Assembly: GCF_007003975.1 (NCBI RefSeq)
Contig: NZ_VFTC01000008.1
Location: forward strand, 62,001-126,000
Origin: Mesorhizobium sp. WSM4306
Lineage (GTDB): Bacteria; Pseudomonadota; Alphaproteobacteria; Rhizobiales; Rhizobiaceae
DNA: 64,000 nucleotides
Direction of reading: 5' to 3'
Shown here piece by piece: positions 9,314 through 18,692 of this stretch (its first letter is position 1; every line of letters begins with the position of its first letter). The translations under genes were made by a program, and so were the position numbers. The notes under the pieces are model-generated. The model was not told the DNA's origin and made no database searches. It saw only the letters and a program-made list of their open reading frames with translations.

Positions 9314-11983
9314 TCAGCCTTTCGCGATGAGCTTGCCGATATCCCCGGCCGACAGCGGTTTGCTGAAATAATTACCCTGCATTTCGTCGCAATTGTTCTT
9401 GCGCAGGAAGGTCACCTGGTCTTCCGTCTCGACGCCTTCGGCAAGAACCCTCAGGTTCAGCTTTTGACCCAATGAGATGACGGCACTGGTAACCGCCTGA
9501 TCGTTCTCGTCGGTCGCGAGGTCGTCGATAAAGGACTTGTCGATCTTCAGCCGCTGCACCGGAAAGGTCTTGAGCGCGCTGAGGCTGGAATAGCCGGTTC
9601 CGAAATCGTCGATCGATATCTGCACGCCGAGCCCTTGCAGCCCGTTCATCGTTGCGACCGCCAACTCGAAATCCTGCATGATCAGGCTTTCGGTCACCTC
9701 GAGTTCGAGATACCTCGCCTCCAGGCCGCTTTCCGTCAATGCGTTGACGACGCGGTCGATCAGGTTCTTCTCCCTGAACTGCCGCGCCGACACGTTGACG
9801 CAGACGGTGACTGGCGGCAGACCGGCGCGCTGCCAGGCTTTGTTCTGCCGGCAGGCTTCATGCAGGATCCAGTCGCCGATCGGCACGATCAGCCCCGTTT
9901 CCTCGGCGGTCGGGATGAACATCATCGGCGACACCACGCCTCGCGCCGGGTGGTTCCAGCGTACCAACGCTTCGACGGCCAGAATCTGACCCGATCGCAG
10001 ATCGACCTGCGGCTGGTAGAGCAGCGCGAATTCCGAACGGGCGAGCGCGTTTCGCAATTCCCCCTGAAGCAGGAATTTTTCGTGTGCGCTTGAGTTGAAT
10101 TCGGGGGCATAGAACTGGAAATTGTCGCGGCCGAATTCCTTGGCGCGAGACTTGGCGGCATCGGCATTGGCCAACAGCTTGTCCGGGCTCGTCCCGTCCT
10201 TCGGGTAATTTGCGATACCGATGCTGGCCGTTAATCGCAGGCGGTGCTCGGCGACAGGAACCGGCTCGGCAATCGCATCCCTGATCGTCTGCAGGGTTTC
10301 CGAAATGACATCGACATTGGTGGGTTGATCGAACAGGACGATGACAAATTCGTCGCCGCCTACCCGCACGACGGTGTCGGTCGCCTTCACGCATCCCATC
10401 AAACGGCTCGCGACGGACTTGAGGAGTTCGTCGCCGGCATTGTGACCCAACGTATCGTTCACCAGTTTGAAATTGTCGAGATCGATGAACACCACCGTCA
10501 CCCAGCGATTGTACCGCTGCGCGTAGAGGACCGCCTGGGAAAGCCGATCCTCCAGCAAAGCGCGATTGGGCAGCCCGGTGAGCGCGTCATGGTTGGCCAT
10601 GAAGTGGATCTGGTCTTCAGCCCGTTTGCGCTCGATCGCGATACCGGCAATGTGGGTGGTGAATTCGATCAGGCGGTTCTCGGTCTCGGTCGGCTCGCGC
10701 ACGCTCATCGAATACATGGCAAAGACGCCCAGCACGACGCCCTGATGTGACAGGATCGGGGTCGACCAGCACGAACGGTAGCCATAGGGCGCCGCGAGTT
10801 CGCGGTAATCCTCCCAGAGCGGATCCTGCAGGATGTCGGTGACGATTACCGGTTCGCGCCGGTAGGCGGCGGTTCCGCACGACCCTGTCTTGGGGCCGAT
10901 GGCAGATCCATCGATGGCGCTCATATAGGCTTTGGCCAGGCTCGGCGCCGCACCGTGCCGCAAGTGCACGCCATCCTTGTCGAGCAGCAGAACGGAACCG
11001 AATATCCCCTTCAGTTGGGATTCGACCAGGCGCATGAGGCTGTCGAGCACGTTCTCGAGCGGAGCGCTCGTCGCAATCATCTCCAGGATGTTTGCCTGTC
11101 CGCTGCGCAGAACATCCGCCCGCTTGCGGGCCGTGATGTCCCGGGCGATGCCGACCAGACCGAAAATCTCGTTTTGAGCATTGCGCAACGGCACCTTGGT
11201 CGATGAGAGCCATTTTACGGTGCCCGATGCATCGACGACAAACTCCTCCGCATCGATCAAGGGTTGTCCGCTTTCGAGCACCGACTGTTCGACTTGCCGA
11301 AACTTCTGCGCAACCTCCGGGGGATGGATATCGAAATCGGTCAAGCCGATCATGTCGGCGGTCTTGTCGCGGCCACTGTCAGTCGCAAGTGCGCTGTTGA
11401 CGACGACGAAGCGGCTTTGCGTATCCTTGACCCAGAGATAATTGGGCACCCAGTCGATCAGTGCCTGCAACGAGATGCGCTCGTCGACGATCTGTCGATT
11501 GGCGGTGAGATCGGTAATGTCCTCATGCGTGGCCACCCAACTGCCGTCGGGCATCGGCTGATTGTAAATCTGGATGGTCCGGCCGTCGGCGAGTTCGGCG
11601 GTCCAGGTCCTCGGCGCCTTGCCTGAATTGACCGATCTCGCCATCGCCAGATAGGCGTCTGTGGTCAGCGCTGCCGTGCCGGCGGCACTGCGGAGCTCAA
11701 CGATTTCGCTCAGCGTCAGGCCAGGCCGCAACTGCTCGGGTGCGAGGCAGTAGATTTCGGCATAACGGCGATTGCTCAGGATCAGCCGCTCATCGCGGTC
11801 AAAAAAGCAGATGCCTTGCGAAACGTTTTCGATCACCGTCTCGAAGCGCAGCGCCTGTCCTTCAAGTGCGGTGATTGTCGCCCGCAGCTCATGCTCCAGC
11901 GAAACGTCGGCCAACTTTGCCAACGCGGCCAAGCCGACAGGCTCAGTCGTTTCGGGGGATTTCCTGGATGATTTCGTAACCAA
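9314..11983 (-). CDS. PAS-PAS-GAF-GGDEF-EAL cyclic-di-GMP signalling protein
   Basis: A soluble protein of about 889 residues with two PAS domains (about 45-165 and 170-288), a GAF domain (295-450), a GGDEF diguanylate cyclase domain and a C-terminal EAL phosphodiesterase domain. GGDEF is intact in RVGGDEFVIVLF, but the upstream inhibitory site is KATD rather than RxxD, so product inhibition may be lost. The EAL domain keeps VEALVRW, ELEVTES, DDFGTGYSSL, KIDKSFID and AEGVET, so phosphodiesterase activity is expected. No membrane segments. The start is uncertain: TTG 11983 has GGGAG upstream; another TTG at 12019 is in frame; no ATG lies before the first PAS domain. Confidence 0.87.
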   Translation of the reverse strand: MVTKSSRKSPETTEPVGLAALAKLADVSLEHELRATITALEGQALRFETVIENVSQGICFFDRDERLILSNRRYAEIYCLAPEQLRPGLTLSEIVELRSAAGTAALTTDAYLAMARSVNSGKAPRTWTAELADGRTIQIYNQPMPDGSWVATHEDITDLTANRQIVDERISLQALIDWVPNYLWVKDTQSRFVVVNSALATDSGRDKTADMIGLTDFDIHPPEVAQKFRQVEQSVLESGQPLIDAEEFVVDASGTVKWLSSTKVPLRNAQNEIFGLVGIARDITARKRADVLRSGQANILEMIATSAPLENVLDSLMRLVESQLKGIFGSVLLLDKDGVHLRHGAAPSLAKAYMSAIDGSAIGPKTGSCGTAAYRREPVIVTDILQDPLWEDYRELAAPYGYRSCWSTPILSHQGVVLGVFAMYSMSVREPTETENRLIEFTTHIAGIAIERKRAEDQIHFMANHDALTGLPNRALLEDRLSQAVLYAQRYNRWVTVVFIDLDNFKLVNDTLGHNAGDELLKSVASRLMGCVKATDTVVRVGGDEFVIVLFDQPTNVDVISETLQTIRDAIAEPVPVAEHRLRLTASIGIANYPKDGTSPDKLLANADAAKSRAKEFGRDNFQFYAPEFNSSAHEKFLLQGELRNALARSEFALLYQPQVDLRSGQILAVEALVRWNHPARGVVSPMMFIPTAEETGLIVPIGDWILHEACRQNKAWQRAGLPPVTVCVNVSARQFREKNLIDRVVNALTESGLEARYLELEVTESLIMQDFELAVATMNGLQGLGVQISIDDFGTGYSSLSALKTFPVQRLKIDKSFIDDLATDENDQAVTSAVISLGQKLNLRVLAEGVETEDQVTFLRKNNCDEMQGNYFSKPLSAGDIGKLIAKG

Positions 11984-12281
11984 ACAGACCGTCTCCCAGC
12001 TGGGCCTGAAAGAACGCAAAAATCATTTATGTGCCATGCGACGGTCTGTGGATAGTGTTAGATATGTACTAGCAGCATATAAACCGAACCGAAATCAGAC
12101 GCGAAGATTTCTGGTTACCTGAAACTTAAGCGCCATTTTCAAATCGCCATCGGCGCTACAGAATCGACATTCTCCATTGTCTGGAGAATTTTGCGATTAT
12201 CTCGAGAATCGTCCGACCTCACATATTCGCAGGTATGACCGCGACGACGTCATCTGATATCGGCAATTCTCGACCCGCGTC

Positions 12282-13817
12282 TCAATCCATATGTGCCGCC
12301 GGCGCCGCGCCAGCAGCCGGGGCCGTCTTCGGCTTGCGCAGCAGAAACACAAACGGGATGGCGATCAGCGTCATCATCATCAGTATTTTGAAGTCGTTGA
12401 CGTAGGAGATCATCATCGACTGGATGTTGACCATGCGATCCATCTGCGAAAGCGCCATCGGGTCGCCACCAGCTGCCGCCGGGGAAAGCGCCCACAGATT
12501 GGGGTTGAATGGATTGATGAAGGCCGACAGCTCGGTGTGATTGACCTGCGTGTTGCGCACCAGAAGAACCGTCACCACCGACACGCCGATCGAGGAACCC
12601 AGATTGCGCACCAGGCTGAACAGCGCCGTGGCGTCGGTGCGGAAGCGCACGTCGAGCGTGGCGAAGGCCACTGTCGACAACGGCACGAACACCATGCCCA
12701 TGCCCAGCCCCTGGATGACGCCGGAGCTGAGGATCAGCCAATTGTCCATCTGCGGCGTAAAGCCGGCCATGGTGTAGAGCGACTGGGCCGTGAGCAGAAA
12801 GCCGATGACGACGAGAATCCTGGCGTCGATCTTGCTCATGAGCCGCCCGACGACAAGCATCGAGATCATCGTGCCGACACCGCGCGGCCCCAAGACGATA
12901 CCGATGGTGATGGTCGGATAGCCGAAGATGGTCGACAGCATCGGCGGCAGCAGCGACATCGAAGCCAGGATCAGCACGCCCATGACGAAGATGAACGCCA
13001 GCCCGGTGACGAAATTTTGGTCGAGGAAAATCTTGGGGTCGATGAAAGGACGTTCCGCCGTCACCGTGTGGATGATGAACACCCAGAATCCGGTGATCGA
13101 AAGAGCAAGCTCGATCCAGATTTCGACCGAAGAAAACCAGTCGACCTCGCCGCCTCGGTCGAGAAGCAGCTGCAGCGCGCCGACGCCGAGCGAGATCATG
13201 GCAAAGCCGAAAAAGTCGAAACTGCGCACCCGACGGGCAACGACCGGCAGATAGGCGGCCATGCCGAGAAAGGCGATGACGCCGACCGGCAAATTGATGA
13301 AGAACACCCAGCGCCAGTTGAAATTCTCGGTCAGCCAGCCGCCGAGCGTCGGGCCTAGGATCGGCCCCAGCATGATGCCGGCGCCCCAGATGGCCATCGC
13401 CTGGCCGTGGCGTTCCCTTGGGTTGATATCGAGCAGGAAGGTCTGCGACAGCGGCACGATGGCAGCGCCGAACACGCCCTGCATCAGCCGGAAGAAAACT
13501 ATGCTCTCCAGGCTCCAGGCGATGCCGCACAGCATCGAGAACACGGTGAAGCCGACCACCGCCGCCAGGAAGAGTTCCTTGCGGCCGAAGCGGTCGGCCA
13601 GCCAGCCGGTCACCGGCGTCATGATGGCGGCGGCAACGATGTAGGAGGTGAGCACCCAGTTGATGTTGTCGGGCGAGGCGCCGAGATCACCGGTCATGGT
13701 CGGCAGCGCGACATTGGCGATGGTGGTGTCGAGCGCCTGCATGATCGTCGCCAGCATCAACGCCACGGTGATCAGGCCGCGATGCGGCACTTCCTTGAAA
13801 GGTTCTGGCGTGTTCAT
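12282..13817 (-). CDS. emrB: DHA2 family multidrug efflux MFS transporter, EmrB-like
   Basis: A 511-residue inner-membrane permease with about 14 helices. The first helix has QALDTTIANVALPTM and the loop 2-3 motif is GWLADRFGRKELF, followed by SYIVAAAIMTPVTGW: all typical of the EmrB/QacA subfamily, proton-driven drug exporters that work with an EmrA adaptor and an outer-membrane channel. The adaptor gene emrA lies upstream on the same strand but 340 bases away, an unusually long gap for this pair. GGAAG precedes the ATG. Confidence 0.9.
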   Translation of the reverse strand: MNTPEPFKEVPHRGLITVALMLATIMQALDTTIANVALPTMTGDLGASPDNINWVLTSYIVAAAIMTPVTGWLADRFGRKELFLAAVVGFTVFSMLCGIAWSLESIVFFRLMQGVFGAAIVPLSQTFLLDINPRERHGQAMAIWGAGIMLGPILGPTLGGWLTENFNWRWVFFINLPVGVIAFLGMAAYLPVVARRVRSFDFFGFAMISLGVGALQLLLDRGGEVDWFSSVEIWIELALSITGFWVFIIHTVTAERPFIDPKIFLDQNFVTGLAFIFVMGVLILASMSLLPPMLSTIFGYPTITIGIVLGPRGVGTMISMLVVGRLMSKIDARILVVIGFLLTAQSLYTMAGFTPQMDNWLILSSGVIQGLGMGMVFVPLSTVAFATLDVRFRTDATALFSLVRNLGSSIGVSVVTVLLVRNTQVNHTELSAFINPFNPNLWALSPAAAGGDPMALSQMDRMVNIQSMMISYVNDFKILMMMTLIAIPFVFLLRKPKTAPAAGAAPAAHMD

Positions 13818-13860
13818 GATGCGGAACTTCCGACAGGTAACGAAAACGTGTACACTAGGC

Positions 13861-13978
13861 TTCCGGGCGGCGAGGCCTTCTCTGGTGAAGAGACGCTCAT
13901 CGCGGTGGGACGCGATCTATCGATGTGGGGGTTACATCGAACGAAGGTCTCGACACATCAGGCGCTTGCCGCCCGGAA
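13861..13978. repeat. 11-bp inverted repeat within the emrA-emrB gap
   Basis: The 340-base stretch 13818-14157 between emrA and emrB has no credible gene. Within it TTCCGGGCGGC (13861-13871) is matched by its exact complement GCCGCCCGGAA (13968-13978), enclosing 96 bases. It may fold as a large intercistronic structure or be the footprint of a small mobile element; no target duplication was found. Confidence 0.4.
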
Positions 13979-14157
13979 ATCCAAGGACCGAACGATCGGC
14001 GCCGCGATGGCCAGGCTGGAGTCAGCCCGCGATGCGGCCCGGTCCAACCCACCCCTCGCGCAACCTGCCATCGGACCAATCCTGTCATCACAGCTCGCCT
14101 GAGCGAGCATTCTGCCCGGCCGTGGTCCTGCCTTTGAGGATCACGGTCCACTCACAG

Positions 14158-15357
14158 CTATTGTGCCTCAGCCGCCGTGGCGTGGCCGAAGATGGCCGGC
14201 AAACCGCGAGCGACGCCGGTGTCCACCGTAACCGAGGCGCTCATGCCGGTGCGCAGCGCCATCTTGGCGTCGGCATCGGTGAGCTCCAGGCGCACCGGAA
14301 TGCGCTGCGTGACTTTCACCCAGTTGCCGGTGGCGTTCTGGGCCGGCAACAGCGAAAACTCCGCGCCAGTGCCGGCGCCGATTGCCTTGACGGTGGCTTC
14401 GAACGTGCGGCCCGGATAGGTGTCGACCACGATCTCGGCCTTCTGGCCGGTTTTCATATGGGTAAGCTGGGTTTCCTTGAAATTGGCATCGATCCAGGTG
14501 TCGCCGGTCTCGACCAGCGCAAACAAAGGCGTGCCGGAACCGACATACTGACCGACCTTGAAAGACGAGGCCTGGCTGATGACGCCGTCCGCCGGCGCCT
14601 TGACCGTGGTCTGTGCCAGATCGTAGGCGGCCTTGTCGCGCGCGGCGAGTGCGGCCATCACCGTCGGGTGCTTGTCGGTCTCGATATCGGGATTGCCGGC
14701 GAGAGCGGCCTTGGCGCTGATGATGCCCTGCTCGGCCACCGCCAGTTGCTGCCTTGCCTTGTCGAGATCGTTCTTGGCCTGATCCAGCGAGGATTTGGCG
14801 TTGATGCCCTTCTGGGCCAGATCGGCAGCGCGGTCATACTGCGACTGCGCGTAGTCGACTTCGCTGGCGTCGGACTTCTCCTGCGCCATCGCCTGGCTGT
14901 AGGCAGCGCGCAACTGTTCGATGCCCACGCGTGCGACCGCAACCGCCGCATCGGCCTGGGCCAACGCGATCCGGTAGGGCTCGGGATCGATGGCAAACAG
15001 CACATCACCCTGCTTGACCAGCTGGTTGTCTGAAATGTCGACCTGAACGATGCGCCCGGCCGTATCCGAGGCGATCGACACCTTGGCCTGCTGCAAATTG
15101 GCGTTCTCGGTCTCCTGATAGCGGCCGCCGGTCACCCAGACATAGCCGCCGCCAATGGCCAGTGCCGCCGGCAGGACGACCATTAGAAGCAAGCGGCCGA
15201 GGCGGCGCGGCTTTTTCGGAGCCGGCGCGGGCTGCACTGGCGCTGCAACCGCTACAGGCGCCGCTACCGGCTGCGCGGGGGCTTCGGCGGTCGGCTGTGC
15301 CGGCGCCTCCACTTCGAGCTTGGTGACGTTGTCGTCTATTTTGGCTGCCGCGTTCAT
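14158..15357 (-). CDS. emrA: HlyD/EmrA family membrane fusion (adaptor) protein
   Basis: A 399-residue periplasmic adaptor. A proline/alanine-rich cytoplasmic leader (about residues 1-45) precedes one membrane helix (about 52-72), then a lipoyl/barrel-sandwich half (IVQVDISDNQLVKQGDVLF), a long coiled-coil hairpin rich in Ala, Gln and Lys (about 130-210), and a C-terminal beta-barrel. It would bridge EmrB to an outer-membrane channel. Its ATG overlaps the marR stop by four bases (ATGA), so the two are translationally coupled. The leader with repeated AP/QP units is longer than in E. coli EmrA. Confidence 0.9.
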   Translation of the reverse strand: MNAAAKIDDNVTKLEVEAPAQPTAEAPAQPVAAPVAVAAPVQPAPAPKKPRRLGRLLLMVVLPAALAIGGGYVWVTGGRYQETENANLQQAKVSIASDTAGRIVQVDISDNQLVKQGDVLFAIDPEPYRIALAQADAAVAVARVGIEQLRAAYSQAMAQEKSDASEVDYAQSQYDRAADLAQKGINAKSSLDQAKNDLDKARQQLAVAEQGIISAKAALAGNPDIETDKHPTVMAALAARDKAAYDLAQTTVKAPADGVISQASSFKVGQYVGSGTPLFALVETGDTWIDANFKETQLTHMKTGQKAEIVVDTYPGRTFEATVKAIGAGTGAEFSLLPAQNATGNWVKVTQRIPVRLELTDADAKMALRTGMSASVTVDTGVARGLPAIFGHATAAEAQ

Positions 15358-15824
15358 GCCGCTGCCCCTTCCGTACTTTTTTGGGACGACGTATCGCCGT
15401 CTGTAAGGTTCTGCGCGATGGCGTCGAGTGCCCTGATCAGGACGCGGCGGTCTTCCGGCGAAACGCCGACTAGCGATTCCTCATAGACCTCGCCGGCCAG
15501 GCTCTTGACCTCCGCATAAGCGGCGCTTGCCTTCTGGGTCGGGAAGATCATGCGCACGCGGCGATCGGCGGCATCCGAGCGGCGCTCGATCCAGCCGCCT
15601 TCTTCCATGCGATCGACCAGCCGCGAAACGCTGATCGGCTCGATTTCGAGCAGCTCGGCAAGGCGCGCCTGGCTGATGCCCTCTTCCTTGGCGACCCGAA
15701 CCATCAACCGCCATTGCGCAGAAGACAGGCCAAGCCCGCTGGCGCGCATCTCGAAGCGCTTGCGCAGCAGGCGCTGCACGTCGTGGATCAAAAAGCCCAG
15801 TCTATCTATGCCGTCGGAAACCAT
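15354..15824 (-). CDS. MarR family transcriptional regulator of the emr operon
   Basis: A 156-residue MarR-type winged-helix repressor: SSAQWRLMVRVAKEEGISQARLAELLEIEPISVSRLVDRMEEGGWIERR contains the recognition helix and wing (given here as the region at about residues 33-85). It is the first gene of the marR-emrA-emrB operon and very probably represses it until a drug or phenolic ligand binds. A short palindrome lies 15 bases upstream of its start codon. Length and architecture are standard; the ligand is unknown. Confidence 0.9.
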   Translation of the reverse strand: MVSDGIDRLGFLIHDVQRLLRKRFEMRASGLGLSSAQWRLMVRVAKEEGISQARLAELLEIEPISVSRLVDRMEEGGWIERRSDAADRRVRMIFPTQKASAAYAEVKSLAGEVYEESLVGVSPEDRRVLIRALDAIAQNLTDGDTSSQKSTEGAAA

Positions 15825-15839
15825 GAGCGGTATATATAA

Positions 15840-15851
15840 TAAGCGTGCTTA
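15840..15851. promoter_or_regulatory. Candidate MarR operator
   Basis: TAAGC-GT-GCTTA is a perfect 5-bp-arm palindrome located just upstream of marR, embedded in AT-rich sequence (TATATATAATAAGC) that could include a -10 element. Autoregulation by MarR is inferred from position. Confidence 0.5.
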
Positions 15852-16351
15852 CCATTCAAGATACGGCATTGCGCCAGAGCCGGCAAACGGGGATGGCAGA
15901 TATGCCGATCGTCGGGCGGCAAAGGTGCCTATTTCCCCAAAACTGGGTCGAGGGCGCGGTTGCGAGCGCCGAAAGTGCCGCAACCTTTTTGGCCCGCGGA
16001 TCCATGCGCTTCTGCAAGGCAGACGTTTCGGCGGCAGCCTGCTGAGCAGCGGCTTCAACATGTGATCCTTGCCGCCGCGCGCTGCGCCACGGACAGTAGG
16101 CGGGGCGTTGACTTCACCCGTCTGCCCTTTGTGGGCCGCCGTCAGCGGGCCGTCGCCGTTAGCGCCAGTCGCTGAAAACATCGGAAAATTTTCAGAAACC
16201 GATCGGGATTTCCACCGCCGAAACGCCGAATGAGAGCGGGCTGGTGAAAGGGGCGGACTGAACCCGAATTTGCGCCAAGGCGCTCCCCTCTCCAACCAGG
16301 ATCTTTGCCGCTGCCGTTTCGGCGCCAGCCGCACCATGGACAGGAGACAAG
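15852..16351. other. 500-base region without a recognisable gene
   Basis: Lies between marR and the RND-adaptor remnant. Open frames here are short and none resembles a known family. It may hold the decayed upstream part of the efflux gene whose C-terminal end survives at 16352. Confidence 0.4.
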
Positions 16352-16561
16352 ATGAAAGCCGTATCCCACAACAGATGGAGCGAGGCCCCCTTGAGCGCCT
16401 CGTCTGCAGTAGAGCTGAAAGGCATCGTTGTTGCCGGTTATGAGACCGATCGTGTCTTGGTCAGCGACGGTCTTTCCGAAGGCGGCATCGTCGTCACCGC
16501 CGGCGTCAACCGCTTGCGCGAACATGAAAAAGTCCGCACTCTTCAGGGAGAAACAAAATGA
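16352..16561 (+). pseudogene. Remnant of an RND-type efflux periplasmic adaptor (C-terminal end)
   Basis: A 69-codon frame whose second half, DRVLVSDGLSEGGIVVTAG followed by VNRLREHEKVR, looks like the C-terminal barrel/membrane-proximal end of MexA/AcrA-type adaptors. The signal peptide, lipoyl and hairpin domains that should precede it (about 300 residues) are missing. Its stop overlaps the start of the FAD monooxygenase by four bases (ATGA), so even as a fragment it may be translated and drive coupled translation of the next gene. Family assignment rests on this short stretch only. Confidence 0.55.
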
Positions 16562-18132
16562 GCACGGCTCAAACAAAAGTCCTTATTGCCGGCGCCGGTC
16601 CTACCGGCCTGACGCTTGCGCTTTGGCTCACCCGTCTCGGCGTTCCGGTCCGCCTCTTCGACAAGGACGCCGGTCCCGGCGAGACATCGCGCGCGCTGGC
16701 CGTCCAGGCCCGCACGCTGGAATTCCATCGCCAGATCGGCATCGTCGACGACGTAATCGCCGCAGGCGTGAAAATCGAACAGCTCACCGTGCACACGCCG
16801 GCTGGCATTGCCGCAAAACTGCCGCTGGCCGATTTCGGCCGCGGTATCAGTCCCTACCCGTTTGCCTTCGCACTGCCGCAGGATGTTCATGAGCGCGTGC
16901 TGATCGCGCATCTCGAGCGGGCCGGCGTCCAGGTCGAGCGCAACACCGAGTTGGTGGCCTTCGAGGACAAGGGCAATGCAGTCGTTGCCACCTTGCGCAA
17001 GAACGGCACGGACGAGATCGTCAGCGCCGCCTATCTCGCGGGCTGCGACGGCGCCCGCAGCGCGGTGCGCCACGGGCTCGGCATCGGCTTTCCCGGCGGC
17101 ACTTACGAGCAGGCCTTCTACGTCACCGATGTCGATGGGCGCGGCGACGTCACCCGCAATGGCATGGACACCGTCATCAGCACCTATGGCTTTGCGATCG
17201 TCATGCCGGTGCGGCAGTCGGGCTCGCTGCGCCTGATCGGCATTGTGCCGAAGGCGCGTGAGGCGGACGAGACGATCACCTTCGAGGCGATCCGCGCCGA
17301 TATCGAGCGCGACACCGGCGTGACGATCGACAAGGTCAACTGGTTCTCGACCTACCGCGTCCATCACCGCGTCGCCGATCGCTTCCGCGCAGGCCGCGTC
17401 TTCCTCGCCGGCGATGCCGGCCATATCCACAGCCCGGCCGGCGGCCAGGGGATGAACACCGGCATGGGCGACGCGGTCAATCTCGCCTGGAAACTCGCCG
17501 CCGTGGCGCAGGGCCGCGCCGACCAGCGCCTGCTCGACAGCTACGAGCCGGAGCGCATCGCCTTTGCCCGCAAGCTGATCGACAGCACGGACCAGGCGTT
17601 TCGGGTCGCCACCAGCCGCTCGCGGCTGGTCGGCCTGTTCCGCCGCTATCTGATGCCGAAGATCCTGCGCGCGGCGCTAGGCACTACTTTCGGATCGCGC
17701 AGGTTTTTCGGACTGATTTCGCAGACCCGCATTCAATACCGCGAAAGCGCGATCAGCAGCGGCAAGGCCGGCACAATCGAGGGCGGCGACCGCCTGCCCT
17801 ATGTCCCTGCGGTGAATGGCGACAATTTCGAACCGCTGCGTTCGCTCGACTGGCAGGTGCATGTCTATGGCGAGGCCAATGGCGAATTTCGCGCGATGCT
17901 CGCCTCGACCGGCATTCCGGTTCATGTCTTCGCCTGGTCGGACATTGCGGAAGCCGCCGGTCTGCAGCGCGGCGGCGCCTATCTGGTGAGACCGGACGGT
18001 CATGTCGCGCTGGCCTCACCGGTCCAGGAGGCGGCCGCCTTCCAACGCTACCTCGCCGGACTGGCGATAAAACCGAGGCTGGCAGAGCGCGCGCCCTATC
18101 GCATCACCGGCACCATGCACAGCCTGGCCTGA
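16558..18132 (+). CDS. FAD-dependent aromatic-type monooxygenase
   Basis: A 524-residue class A flavoprotein hydroxylase of the PheA/TfdB/RdmE group. The Rossmann dinucleotide motif is GAGPTGLTLA (about 12-21), the DG motif is AGCDGARSAVR (about 160-170), and the second FAD motif is FLAGDAGHIHSPAGGQGMN. Length suits enzymes with a C-terminal thioredoxin-like domain, as in phenol 2-monooxygenases. It would use NAD(P)H and O2 to hydroxylate an aromatic or polyketide-like substrate; substrate unknown. The start overlaps the upstream adaptor remnant by four bases. Confidence 0.87.
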   Translation: MSTAQTKVLIAGAGPTGLTLALWLTRLGVPVRLFDKDAGPGETSRALAVQARTLEFHRQIGIVDDVIAAGVKIEQLTVHTPAGIAAKLPLADFGRGISPYPFAFALPQDVHERVLIAHLERAGVQVERNTELVAFEDKGNAVVATLRKNGTDEIVSAAYLAGCDGARSAVRHGLGIGFPGGTYEQAFYVTDVDGRGDVTRNGMDTVISTYGFAIVMPVRQSGSLRLIGIVPKAREADETITFEAIRADIERDTGVTIDKVNWFSTYRVHHRVADRFRAGRVFLAGDAGHIHSPAGGQGMNTGMGDAVNLAWKLAAVAQGRADQRLLDSYEPERIAFARKLIDSTDQAFRVATSRSRLVGLFRRYLMPKILRAALGTTFGSRRFFGLISQTRIQYRESAISSGKAGTIEGGDRLPYVPAVNGDNFEPLRSLDWQVHVYGEANGEFRAMLASTGIPVHVFAWSDIAEAAGLQRGGAYLVRPDGHVALASPVQEAAAFQRYLAGLAIKPRLAERAPYRITGTMHSLA

Positions 18133-18254
18133 TTGCTTAGCGCCGGCTTGGTCGTCGGCGCTCATCAATCCCAACCATCCCCTCTTTTCGCCATCGGCTT
18201 TCGCCGTGTGCGCTTGCGCCGTGGCGACCCCACTCAACCGAAAGGAAATCGACC

Positions 18255-18668
18255 ATGGACCCCTTCTTTGGAAAGATCCTCGTGCGCTTCAACGCTGGCT
18301 TTCTGATCCTGGCATCAGTCGGCGGGCTCGCCACCGACGTTGCCGGCTCGTTCTTCGGCACCGGTGCTGAAGCCGTTCCGCTTGGCAATGCGCCGGGCAC
18401 CGGCATCGGCTTCATCGAGGCGCACGGCCTGGCCCTGATCATCGGCGTCACGCTCTGGCGCATCGCCTACTCCCGCACATGGCATGCCTTCCTGGCTGCC
18501 GTGCACCTGCTGCTTGGAACCGCAAACCTCGCGTTCTGGCAGTTCTTCATCGCCGCCGACGTGCTCGTCGTCGGCTACGTCACAACCGCGGCGCACATCC
18601 TGTTCGTGGTTGCTCACCTGGCGGCATTGGCGGGCTCGGCCCGGCTTGCCGCTTCATCCTCCCACTAG
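18255..18668 (+). CDS. Small four-helix membrane protein of unknown function
   Basis: 137 residues with about four hydrophobic helices (roughly residues 12-32, 50-70, 76-98, 102-130) and an acidic/glycine-rich first loop (FFGTGAEAVPLGNAPGTG). An AAAGGAAA ribosome-binding region precedes the ATG. It follows the FAD monooxygenase by 122 bases on the same strand. I do not recognise a characterised family. Confidence 0.65.
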   Translation: MDPFFGKILVRFNAGFLILASVGGLATDVAGSFFGTGAEAVPLGNAPGTGIGFIEAHGLALIIGVTLWRIAYSRTWHAFLAAVHLLLGTANLAFWQFFIAADVLVVGYVTTAAHILFVVAHLAALAGSARLAASSSH

Positions 18669-18692
18669 GTTTCAACATCTGGAGAAATGAAA

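Noticed and set aside
12291..13358. Long plus-strand open frame (355 codons) antisense to emrB
   Set aside because: Composed of His/Arg/Asp-rich sequence typical of the complement of a GC-rich gene; emrB on the other strand is a clear permease.
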